The notes under the pieces were generated by a model. That model was given only the letters and a program-made list of their open reading frames with translations. It was not told the DNA's origin and made no database searches. Shown here one piece after another: positions 6,631 to 12,839 of a stretch of DNA of 12,839 nt (positions are counted from its first letter, which is position 1; every line of letters starts with the position of its first letter). The stretch is from contig WAQT01000061.1 of NCBI GenBank assembly GCA_015520105.1, positions 1 through 12,839 on the forward strand, given 5' to 3'. The stretch is from Candidatus Aenigmatarchaeota archaeon. GTDB taxonomy: Archaea; Aenigmatarchaeota; Aenigmatarchaeia; QMZP01. The position numbers were made by a program, and so were the translations under genes.

Positions 6631-6640
6631 TTTTATTCTT
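6631..6640. promoter_or_regulatory. Central TATA-like element of a divergent promoter
   Basis: TTTTATTCTT lies 25-32 nt before the plus ATG at 6663 and about 30-39 nt before the minus ATG at 6601; read on the minus strand it gives AATAAAA. The minus gene would have a very short leader holding its GGTGG. The plus-strand form TTTTATTC is the same core seen before both propeller genes. Confidence 0.45.
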
Positions 6641-6662
6641 ATTCAATCAAATATTAATTACT

Positions 6663-6833
6663 ATGTTTGGAATAGCAGGGATTGTTGCCGGAATTGTGCT
6701 GATAGTGCTTGGGTTTCTTGCAGCGTTCGTGCTGCCCGGTCCGGACAGCTACCAGCCTGGCTCGTTCAGCGTGGTGTTCGTGCTTGCCGGCATGTTCATG
6801 ATGGTAATGGGGGCTTTGCTGATATTCCTCTGA
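6663..6833 (+). CDS. Small two-helix membrane protein (56 aa)
   Basis: Not recognised. 56 residues made almost entirely of two membrane helices (GIAGIVAGIVLIVLGFLAAF and VVFVLAGMFMMVMGALLIFL) joined by a short loop PGPDSYQPGSFS. The frame is open further upstream, but that stretch is the antisense of the gene at 6086-6601; the ATG at 6663 starts exactly at the first helix and has the TATA-like box at 6631 at the right distance. Its stop is 8 nt before the next start, so the two are likely one operon, perhaps giving the larger partner a membrane anchor. Confidence 0.78.
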   Translation: MFGIAGIVAGIVLIVLGFLAAFVLPGPDSYQPGSFSVVFVLAGMFMMVMGALLIFL

Positions 6834-6841
6834 GGGATAAT

Positions 6842-8458
6842 ATGGGAGAGGCGGAAGTGATACTAGAGCATGGGGACAAGCTCATACTCGATTTGATAGA
6901 TTCCCAAGTTCTCAAGATAGGAGGTCCCGGAGACCTTGGAAGATGGCTCATAATGAAGCCGGAGAACCAGAACATCATAATAGACTACACCACGCCCATA
7001 GGCGGGTGCTCCGGGCTTTACTGGTCGCTCGTGTTCTGGCTGCCGAAGCAGGACTACAAGTTAAAGAAGGTGGACGAGACGCTTGATGTCTCTCCTGTAC
7101 ATGCAGATGTTTATAATCTGCTCGTGGGCCAGAGGGAGAGGATTGAGGGTCATATAAAGACCGGGCTTGCCTCGGCTGCGCAGGCTGTCACGGACTACGA
7201 ACTCATAGCGCACGATTACAGGAGGTACAGTGAGGTATGGGAATACTTCAAGAAGGGGAAGAAGGACAGTCATGTCCTCAGGTCTCTGTTCGTGGACAGG
7301 GTGGACGCCTACACAGGGGAGGGTTTCTCCCTTATATCGATGGCGAAAAGGTGGCCCACCATAATTACAGATTTCATCAGGATGGGGAGCGAGGAGTTCA
7401 AGGGAAAGGAATGGAAGACCGTGGAGGAAATAAAGGAAGCGTTGGACGTTCCAAAGGCAGAGGCTACGGTTCTGAAAACCAAGAACGAGCTTTTTGTAAA
7501 GTGGAAAGACATGTTTCTCCCTGAACTCAAGAGCAGGCTTGCAAGGATAGAGGCGATAATGAAGGCGAGGAAGGCTTCGGTGGAGCAGTACAGGAAGTGG
7601 CTGAGGCCGTATGTATCGAGGCATAAAATGATGAGCGATTCGCTGGAGAGAAGCACGTCCGCGAACTTCTCGAATCCGTACATGCCGCCCGCGTTCGGTC
7701 AGGCAACAATGTTCACGACAATAAGGATATGGGCATGGAAGCCGTTTCCGAAGCTGGAGCCGCACAAGCCGGACTCTTACAGGGACAACAAGAGGAGGGA
7801 GATAGAACCGTACGATGAGCTTGTCAGGGAGTATAAGGAAGTGATAGAGGAGAAGTATGGCGTGGAGATATCTGATGATGAGGTCGAGAGCATAATAAAT
7901 AGCGAACTGAGCTGGACCGGGCCTCACGGAGAGAGGAATGTTCAGATGGATGACAGATACTATATCCTGTTTGATTTCAACATACAGAGGTCTGTGATCC
8001 GGACTCCCGGAGGAGGGGAGATAGAGGACATGATGTTCAACAAGCTCACTACGTGGATATTCTCTCAGAACGCTCTTCTCATACTTCTGCTGGAACTGAG
8101 GGCAAGGGAGAAGAAGTTTGAGAGGGAGATTGACGAGCTTATAGGGATAAGCGACGAGAGCAAGGACATAAAGAAGCTGGAGGAGGAGTTCGAGAAGGAA
8201 GGGAAAGAGAAGGTTCCGGAAAAGAAAAGGTTGAAGGAGGCGATTCCGGATTTTCTGAACTCTGCAGGAAGGAGAATAAGGAGCGTGTTCAGACCCTTCT
8301 CCAAGTATTTCCTGAGGCCAGGGCCGTATGAGAATGATTTCAAGGAGAGAATAACGAAGGTATTCCTTGTCACCAGCGGCGGCATATTCGGGGAGGTAAC
8401 GGGATTCATAAAGGACGCGATGGGTGTTGGAAAGGCCTCAGCCGAGGTTTACGAATAG
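6842..8458 (+). CDS. Large hypothetical protein (538 aa)
   Basis: Not recognised. A 538-residue soluble-looking protein rich in Trp, Lys and Glu. The N-terminal 70 residues hold short hydrophobic strands (ILDLIDSQVL, LYWSLVFWLP); residues 200-260 are a long charged helical segment; 260-300 is an aromatic, proline-rich patch (YMPPAFGQ, IWAWKPFPKLEP); 420-466 is a probable coiled coil (KKFEREIDEL, KKLEEEFEKEGKEK). ALLILLLEL at 411-419 is too short for a sure membrane span. Start at 6842 follows GAGGG by six bases and directly follows the small membrane gene; the longer frame back to 6482 is antisense of another gene. It ends just before the hairpin array. No catalytic signature could be found. 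Confidence 0.85.
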   Translation: MGEAEVILEHGDKLILDLIDSQVLKIGGPGDLGRWLIMKPENQNIIIDYTTPIGGCSGLYWSLVFWLPKQDYKLKKVDETLDVSPVHADVYNLLVGQRERIEGHIKTGLASAAQAVTDYELIAHDYRRYSEVWEYFKKGKKDSHVLRSLFVDRVDAYTGEGFSLISMAKRWPTIITDFIRMGSEEFKGKEWKTVEEIKEALDVPKAEATVLKTKNELFVKWKDMFLPELKSRLARIEAIMKARKASVEQYRKWLRPYVSRHKMMSDSLERSTSANFSNPYMPPAFGQATMFTTIRIWAWKPFPKLEPHKPDSYRDNKRREIEPYDELVREYKEVIEEKYGVEISDDEVESIINSELSWTGPHGERNVQMDDRYYILFDFNIQRSVIRTPGGGEIEDMMFNKLTTWIFSQNALLILLLELRAREKKFEREIDELIGISDESKDIKKLEEEFEKEGKEKVPEKKRLKEAIPDFLNSAGRRIRSVFRPFSKYFLRPGPYENDFKERITKVFLVTSGGIFGEVTGFIKDAMGVGKASAEVYE

Positions 8459-8492
8459 CGGTATGCGATGCGGCAGGATGTTCGGGAGAGAA

Positions 8493-8534
8493 GGATAAAA
8501 CAAGACGGATAATGGACAAGGCAAGGATTAAACT
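8493..8534 (+). promoter_or_regulatory. Possible promoter elements upstream of the hairpin array
   Basis: Two TATA-like strings, GATAAAAC near 8494-8501 and GATTAAAC near 8526-8533, lie after the stop of the 538-aa gene and before the first hairpin. Either would give a transcript reading through the whole array into the gene at 9060, with a leader of about 500 nt. No other A/T-rich box of this kind is seen closer to 9060. Weak evidence, based on sequence and position only. Confidence 0.3.
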
Positions 8535-8573
8535 CGCAAGTCGGAGTGGAAGCGACAAGGCGAAGGTGAGTTG

Positions 8574-9017
8574 GATGCGACCGCAAGGATTTCGCGTCGC
8601 ATCTCCGGAAATGTTGAACAGGAAAGCTGGACTGCTAACACAGATTGGACAGGCAGTCGCAGCATGTTGAACCTGAAAGTTAGACAAGACCGCATTGGTT
8701 GCGCGTCTTGTCTCCGTAACTGTCATAGATTGGAAGTGACAAGGCGTTGGTGAAATGGACGTGACCGCAAAGATTGCACGTCACGTCTCCGTAACTGTTG
8801 CACAGGAGAGACGGGCTGCTAATACCGACTGGGCAGGCAGCAGTAATATGTTGAACCGAGTGATAGTGGGAAAGGCAAAAGAGTGCGAGTCGGAGGGTGA
8901 AAGCAAGTTGGACTGCACCGGACAGATTGCTCGTGCAGTCTCCGTAACTGTCGCATAGGATGCAAGTCGCAGAGTGTTGGTGAAATGGACGTGACCGCAA
9001 AAATTGCACGTCACGTC
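8574..9017 (+). repeat. Tandem array of five covarying hairpins
   Basis: Five hairpins, each an 8-bp perfect stem and 14-nt loop: 8574-8603, 8683-8712, 8758-8787, 8911-8940 and 8988-9017. The stem is GAY-NNN-AC with GT-N'N'N'-RTC. The central triplet pairs are GCG/CGC, AAG/CTT, GTG/CAC, TGC/GCA and GTG/CAC, so three base pairs change together and pairing is never lost; GAT/ATC in the first copy against GAC/GTC elsewhere is a further compensatory change. The loop is nearly constant (C G . A . . G . T T . C . C with small changes) and the 3' flank TCTCCGTAACTGT is identical in four copies. A ninth outer pair is G.T in four copies and A-T in the second. This is the pattern of a structured RNA on the plus strand; function unknown. 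A DNA cruciform or dimer-binding site is the alternative. Confidence 0.85.
8630..8841 (+). repeat. Two longer-loop variant hairpins within the array
   Basis: At 8630-8658 (stem GACTGC/GCAGTC) and 8815-8841 (stem GCTGC/GCAGC) lie two further hairpins, each with a 17-nt loop of the form TAAYACMGAYTGGRCAG, followed soon after by ATGTTGAACC. An A-T pair in the first is G-C in the second. They follow the first and third main hairpins. The AGATTG core of the loop recurs in the main hairpin loops and, without the stem, after the second and fifth hairpins, so these look like expanded or diverged forms of one ancestral module. Confidence 0.6.
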
Positions 9018-9028
9018 TCCGTAACTGT
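8746..9028 (+). repeat. 53-bp near-perfect direct repeat (8746-8798 and 8976-9028)
   Basis: The two copies, 230 nt apart, begin at GTTGGTGAAATGGACG and end at the constant GTAACTGT; they differ at one base (G at 8772, A at 9002), which lies at the tip of the hairpin loop. This shows recent copying or gene conversion inside the array, in contrast to the strongly diverged stems of the other copies. Confidence 0.85.
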
Positions 9029-9059
9029 CATATAGATTGGAAGTCGCAGGGCGAAAGGT

Positions 9060-10955
9060 ATGGGATTCAAAGTAGGTGTGACGTCAGGCATATATTCGGC
9101 AGCAAGGAGCGATGAGTTAGCTGAAGCCATAAGGAAGCTCGGCTACGGCCTCACGAGGGGAGCGAGGGTGATAGAGGTAGCGATGGATGTCCCTCACGAG
9201 ATAACCTATACTGACGGAAAGGTCATGCAGGAGATGGCAAGGAAGCAGGGAGTTGAGATAACGCTGCACGGCTCGCTCACAATACCTATGGCGATACCGG
9301 AGAGGTCGGACTACAGGGACGCGCAGGACCACATGAGGAAGTCCATAAGGTCCGCCATATACTGCGGGGCCAGGTATGTGGATTTCCATGCAAGCCTGAA
9401 CATCTGGCTGGAACTCATGACATACGCTGGAAGGAAGCTCACGATGTCGTTCTGCGACCATGAAGGTCACTTCATCTCAAGAATACTGAAGGAGAACGCT
9501 AAGCTCAGGAAGTGGTTCGTGAACAGGAGAGGCGACCTGTACGCGAACGATATACTGAACAGGGACGAGAACAGCGAGCTGAACCTCAAGATATCGGAGA
9601 TAACAGACAGCATACTTAAGAGGCATCTCAAAGAGAAGGTTCCCGGGGTTCTGAGAAAGCTTGGAATTCCTGAGATATTCAAGAAGAAGGCGAGAGCAAG
9701 GGGGCTTCCGGAGCCCAGCGAACAGGAGGTTATAGACGATTTCGTGAACCAGATAGTGGTGAGGAACACCGCTCCTTCAATAGGGGACCCGAAGGTGGAG
9801 GAGAAGCTTGATGAGGAGATAGACAGGATAAAACTCGATGCGCAGACAGAGATAATAAAGGCGAGAAGGGACACTCTCATAAACTTCCTCGAGCAGAAAC
9901 TATCCAAGGACGTGGACAAGGGAGGGAAATGGGACTCCGAGGAACTCAGAGCAGTGGTTGGGATACTGGACGGTTACCACATAATGGCTCACCATCTCTT
10001 TTTCAGTCAGGACAGGCTGTGGAAGGACATGTCGAAGATGTATGAGGAGGAGCTGAAGCCTTATAAACTCGACCCGAACGACATATACTCTCTCGAGAAG
10101 GCATGGGAGAAGGCAGAGGAGGAGAACGACAGGGGGTTCAAGGAGTTCTTCTATGCGGTCGTGGCTTCGAAGTTTCTTGAGGGCCACATGCTCAGGCTGA
10201 TGAAGTGGATGGAGAACGACCTGATAAAGAAGGAGATTCCCTCGATGGGCGTGCCGCAGAAGGAGAAGGAAAGGCTTATCGACAACGCGAAGAAGCTTCT
10301 GGTGGCTATAGAGAACCCGGACGCAAGGGACCCTTCGCACGCCGGGCTTCATTTATTGTGGCATCCGAAGCAGATATACGTGGCTGTGAAGGATATAAGG
10401 GACAAACTCAAGAACGACAGGGTGTTCATGCTCATGGACTTCGAGCATCTTGCGGGGCAGGGAGTCGACCCGATGACAGAGATGGAGGACGTGGCAAAGA
10501 AGTGTCCTGACATTGGAGAGATCACGCTTTCCGTCCACTCCAACTCCCCGAACCCGTCGCATGCGCATCTTCCGCTCGAACTCGGGGACGAAAGGATATA
10601 CAGGCTCTTGTGGACGCTCAGGAAGACCGGCCTCGGAAGGAAAAGGGACGCTTACCTGATATTCGAGAGGGGAGGGGGCGACGACCCGTTCAAGCAGAGC
10701 ATCGATGTTCTCCGGTTGTGCGCGAGATACCTGGAAAGAGACATCCCCCCGGACGAGCTTCCGGAGGAGTATTACGGACTGAAGGGACCGATATCCGGGG
10801 ACTTTGAGAGGCAGTTCCAGATAATACGCGACCACATGTTCGAGCCGATGAAGGATTTGCTGGAGATGCCGGAGGAGGAGTGGGGCATGTTCTCCAGCGC
10901 GGTCCTCAAGAAGGGAAAGAGGCCGGAGCAGTGGAAAAAGGCGGAGTTCAGATAG
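9060..10955 (+). CDS. Endonuclease IV-like TIM-barrel protein with a large insertion
   Basis: A 631-residue member of the AP endonuclease 2/xylose isomerase-like TIM-barrel superfamily. The likely trinuclear-metal ligands of endonuclease IV can be followed in order: His70 (EITLHGS), His110 (YVDFHAS), Glu418 (VAIENP), Asp460 and His463 (MDFEHLAG), His493 (SVHSNSP), His501/His503 (SHAHLPL) and Glu536 (IFERGG). Residues of about 120-400 are a long, charged, mostly helical insertion between barrel elements; ordinary Nfo proteins are near 280-300 residues. The C-terminal 80 residues are an extra helical tail. It could be a nucleic-acid repair or processing enzyme or a sugar isomerase-like enzyme; the H/H/E/D/H/H/E order favours the Nfo side. 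AAAGGT precedes the ATG; the hairpin array lies immediately upstream. Confidence 0.8.
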   Translation: MGFKVGVTSGIYSAARSDELAEAIRKLGYGLTRGARVIEVAMDVPHEITYTDGKVMQEMARKQGVEITLHGSLTIPMAIPERSDYRDAQDHMRKSIRSAIYCGARYVDFHASLNIWLELMTYAGRKLTMSFCDHEGHFISRILKENAKLRKWFVNRRGDLYANDILNRDENSELNLKISEITDSILKRHLKEKVPGVLRKLGIPEIFKKKARARGLPEPSEQEVIDDFVNQIVVRNTAPSIGDPKVEEKLDEEIDRIKLDAQTEIIKARRDTLINFLEQKLSKDVDKGGKWDSEELRAVVGILDGYHIMAHHLFFSQDRLWKDMSKMYEEELKPYKLDPNDIYSLEKAWEKAEEENDRGFKEFFYAVVASKFLEGHMLRLMKWMENDLIKKEIPSMGVPQKEKERLIDNAKKLLVAIENPDARDPSHAGLHLLWHPKQIYVAVKDIRDKLKNDRVFMLMDFEHLAGQGVDPMTEMEDVAKKCPDIGEITLSVHSNSPNPSHAHLPLELGDERIYRLLWTLRKTGLGRKRDAYLIFERGGGDDPFKQSIDVLRLCARYLERDIPPDELPEEYYGLKGPISGDFERQFQIIRDHMFEPMKDLLEMPEEEWGMFSSAVLKKGKRPEQWKKAEFR

Positions 10956-11042
10956 CAATGGGCTCACAGAGAATAAACCACTCATAATTACTATGTACCT
11001 TCTTATCTAGTAGCCGCTTCGCACATCCATGTAAATAAAGCA

Positions 11043-11050
11043 TTTTATTC
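11043..11050 (+). promoter_or_regulatory. TATA-like element of the first propeller gene
   Basis: TTTTATTC, 21-28 nt before the ATG at 11071, within the string GCATTTTATTCCT. The same core precedes the second propeller gene at nearly the same distance. The rest of the 115-nt gap from 10956 shows nothing recognisable. Confidence 0.5.
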
Positions 11051-11070
11051 CTATCCCAAAAAAGAATAAC

Positions 11071-12388
11071 ATGAGATACATTTTAGAGGAACCAGAAGCG
11101 CAATCCATCAAGATTGAAGAGACACTTGATATGGTGCAGAGAGACGACCTTCGCGTAGAGTTAATGATAGATGTAGCAAGGGAGAGCGAATACCCAGTGG
11201 TGTTTGATATAGGAGTCGGCGGAAGCGTGATATCAGAGCCTGTGCTTCATCAGGGAATCCTCTATTTTGGCGCATGCGACAGGCATTTCTATGCCATCGA
11301 TGCCAAGAACGGAGTACAGAAGTGGTCCTTCATAACAGGTGGTGTTATATACTCAAAGGCGATAATCCATGAAGCAGGCTGTACTTCACATCCTTTGACG
11401 GAAACCTTTACTGCCTCTCCTTGGACAACGGAGAGCTTGTGTGGAAGTTCCAGATAGGAAGCATGTGTCAGGGAGGCCCTGCTGTTCATGGAGGCGCAGT
11501 TTACTTCGGTGCGAGGAACGGAAAGCTGTATGCGGTCAGCCTTGAGGGGAAGCTCCTCTGGACATTCCAGGCACAAGATATAGTTTCCGGAAACATTAGG
11601 GCATTCGGTGACAGGGTGGTTTTCGGGTCTTTAGACAACTACCTTTACTGCCTTAACCCCGACGGCAGCCTTGCGTGGAAGTTCAGAACCGGAAGCTACA
11701 TATCAAACGATACAACACTGTGCAAAGGAAATGCGGTTTTCGCTTCATTTGACAGGAACGTATACGCAGTGAAACTGGACAGCGGTGAGCTTTCATGGAA
11801 GTTCAGGATGAGCCTTCCACCTGTGGCGCTCATCGCGTCCTATGGTGACAGGATATATATAGGCTCCAGGGACAGGAACCTCTATGTGCTGTCCTCTGAT
11901 GGCAGGCTGTGCTGGAAGTTCACCTTCGGCCACATGCCGCTTTTTAACGTATATTACAACGGGTGCTCTATGTGGGAACAGCCGACAACTGGGTTTATGC
12001 CTTTAACAGGAATGGCGGGGTTATATGGAAATACCGTGCAGGCGGTGCTGCTGTGTCATCCTGTGTCTCTGATGATACCCTCTATGTCGGGTGCTATGAC
12101 TCACACCTTTATGCCATAGATATCAATGGAAGGCTGAGATGGAAATTCAGAACAAGCATCTATCAGCCAGCCACGATTGATGTAGGAAGCCTGGTCAGCC
12201 ACAGCATGCACCGCATCACATGGAAGGAGCCCTTATCCCCATCCGGACGCCAGAAGAAAAAGAAGGACGAAGTTACAGTGTCAGCCTATAGTGCAGGAAT
12301 GTCCTCCAAGTACATGTCAGACGAAATAACCAACTCATACAGCTCGCCGCTGGACAAGTCGTACAAAAGCAAGAGGAAATACGGCTAA
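11071..12388 (+). pseudogene. PQQ-like beta-propeller protein, broken by two 1-nt deletions
   Basis: Three overlapping frames make one protein: 11071 to about 11380, about 11380 to 11958, and about 11958 to 12388. Restoring one base near 11379 (GGCTGTAC, as if GGCCTGTAC) and one in a G run near 11961-11963 (AACGGGTGC, as if AACGGGGTGC) yields a continuous 439-residue protein. It has a 50-residue N-terminal segment (IKIEETLDMVQ, VVFDIGVGGS), then eight blades of the type LYFGSxDxxLYAIDxxGxLxWKF, and a basic low-complexity tail (GRQKKKKDEVTVSAYSAG). No signal peptide, so a cytoplasmic propeller, perhaps a protein-interaction scaffold; true PQQ binding is doubtful. The paralogue at 12421 matches the restored frame across the first break. 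It may be a decaying gene or a sequencing artefact. Confidence 0.82.
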
Positions 12389-12391
12389 TGC

Positions 12392-12399
12392 TTTTATTC
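12392..12399 (+). promoter_or_regulatory. TATA-like element of the second propeller gene
   Basis: TTTTATTC starting four bases after the stop codon of the first propeller gene and 22-29 nt before the ATG at 12421, in the string GCTTTTATTCCT. It matches the first copy's promoter, implying duplication of promoter and gene together and separate leaderless transcripts. Confidence 0.5.
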
Positions 12400-12420
12400 C
12401 TTGTCTGCTATCTTTCTAAT

Positions 12421-12839
12421 ATGACAAAACACTTCTTTGGCGAATTAGAGACAGACAGCATACGTATTGAGGAAACGCTGGATACGTCACATATGAACAG
12501 CCTGGAGATATCATTCACAATGGACATGGTCCAGGAAAGTGAATATCCGGCTGTGTTTGATATCGGCATCGGAGGCAGCATAATATCAAAGCCACTCGTT
12601 CATGACGGAGTTGTCTATTTCTGCTGCCTGGACAAAAACATATATGCTGTCAATGCAAAGACAGGAAACGCTATATGGGAATTCGAAACAGGGAACGTGC
12701 TATTATCAGACCCGGTGATTGATAACGACAGAATCTATTTCTGTTCCTATGATGGCCACCTTTACTGCATCTCCCTGAATGGAGAGCTTGTCTGGAGGTT
12801 CTATACAGGAGACAGACTGGCCACAAACCCGCTTGTACA
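12421..12839 (+). CDS. PQQ-like beta-propeller protein, second tandem copy (partial)
   Basis: Open to the window end; 139 residues visible. It begins MTKHFFGELETDSIRIEETL and shares with the upstream copy an IEETLD element, an ESEYPxVFDIGxGGSxIS block and the first two blades (VVYFCCLDKNIYAVNAKTG and RIYFCSYDGHLYCISLNG, each closed by IWEF or VWRF). The frame is unbroken where the first copy has its first frameshift. No signal peptide or lipobox. By similarity to its neighbour it is expected to have about eight blades and act in the cytoplasm. The shared N-terminal segment may be a docking element common to this family. Confidence 0.88.
   Translation, partial: MTKHFFGELETDSIRIEETLDTSHMNSLEISFTMDMVQESEYPAVFDIGIGGSIISKPLVHDGVVYFCCLDKNIYAVNAKTGNAIWEFETGNVLLSDPVIDNDRIYFCSYDGHLYCISLNGELVWRFYTGDRLATNPLV

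Larger units (their letters stand above)
8459..9059 (+). other. 600-bp intergenic region filled by the hairpin array
   Basis: This is the only long gap between genes. No tRNA, rRNA, CRISPR or C/D-box pattern is visible. Short open frames exist on both strands but break at TGA or TAG between copies and shift frame from copy to copy, and differences between the two long copies fall on all three codon positions (about 7, 9 and 11 by count), which argues against coding. The sequence from about 8536 to 9047 consists of related modules: hairpin, constant 3' flank, an AGATTGGA stretch, and a GTTGG or AAGTTGG lead-in to the next hairpin. Confidence 0.7.

Noticed and set aside
6482..6841. N-terminal extension of the 538-aa protein back to 6482
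   Set aside because: That stretch is antisense to the well-supported gene at 6086-6601 and overlaps the 56-aa membrane gene; the ATG at 6842 has a GAGGG ahead of it.
8065..8409. Minus-strand Ser/Leu-rich frames opposite the coiled-coil genes
   Set aside because: Ser/Leu/Phe-rich antisense shadows of AAG/GAG-rich helices, with no start signals.
8571..8958. Short open frames in the array, with repeated peptide motifs such as DVTAKIAR and ANTDWAGS on the plus strand and YGDVTCN-type motifs on the minus strand
   Set aside because: Frames shift and stop between copies, both strands look equally open, and differences between the two long copies fall on all codon positions; the stem complementarity explains the variation better.
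8459..9059. CRISPR array
   Set aside because: Repeat spacing is irregular (75-153 nt), there are no unique spacers of uniform length, and the variable bases lie inside the paired stems.
8459..9059. Box C/D or other known ncRNA, suggested by fibrillarin elsewhere in the window
   Set aside because: No RTGATGA and CTGA box pairs, no tRNA T-arm motif, and no SRP or RNase P signature could be found.

Overview
The window is from an archaeon. It carries RadB, an archaeal fibrillarin, AMMECR1, a DHH/RecJ-like phosphoesterase and a tyrosyl-tRNA synthetase of the archaeal/eukaryotic kind. Most start codons have a TATA-like element about 21-32 nt upstream and little room for a leader, as in archaea with many leaderless mRNAs. 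RadB suggests Euryarchaeota or a DPANN lineage, and the many unrecognised, lineage-restricted-looking proteins would fit DPANN, but the sequence alone does not settle the phylum.

Layout. 1-662 (-): 5' two thirds of tyrosyl-tRNA synthetase, cut by the window edge. 713-1414 (+): radB, divergent from it. 1429-1899 (-): unknown protein that seems to use a non-ATG start, downstream of AMMECR1 (1932-2543, -). 2579-3634 (+): DHH/RecJ-like nuclease, divergent from AMMECR1. 3661-3873 (+): small AT-rich unknown gene. 3875-5226 (-): two-gene unit of an unknown 222-aa protein followed by fibrillarin with a TAATG stop/start overlap; Nop5, often found beside fibrillarin in archaea, is not recognisable here. 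5249-6601 (-): three tightly packed genes, two diverged paralogues of an unknown family and a four-helix membrane protein. 6663-8458 (+): a 56-aa two-helix membrane protein and a 538-aa unknown protein.

8459-9059 is the most unusual part. It has no convincing gene but holds five copies of one hairpin, each with an 8-bp stem and a 14-nt loop. The middle of the stem changes from copy to copy while staying complementary, and the loop and the 3' flank stay nearly constant. Two related hairpins with shorter stems and 17-nt loops lie between them. Compensatory changes, and a G.U to A-U exchange that makes sense only on the plus strand, point to a structured plus-strand RNA. It may be a long leader of the next gene, at 9060-10955, which encodes a 631-aa endonuclease IV-like TIM-barrel protein. 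That protein keeps the metal-ligand pattern but has about 280 extra residues inserted in the barrel.

11071-12839 (+): two tandem paralogous eight-bladed (or similar) PQQ-like beta-propeller genes with no signal peptide and near-identical promoter elements. The first is interrupted by two single-base deletions, both just before the first strand of a blade; restoring them gives a 439-aa protein. The second is open at the window end.

The first 5 kb is information-processing and housekeeping content. The rest is lineage-specific material whose functions cannot be read from the sequence.
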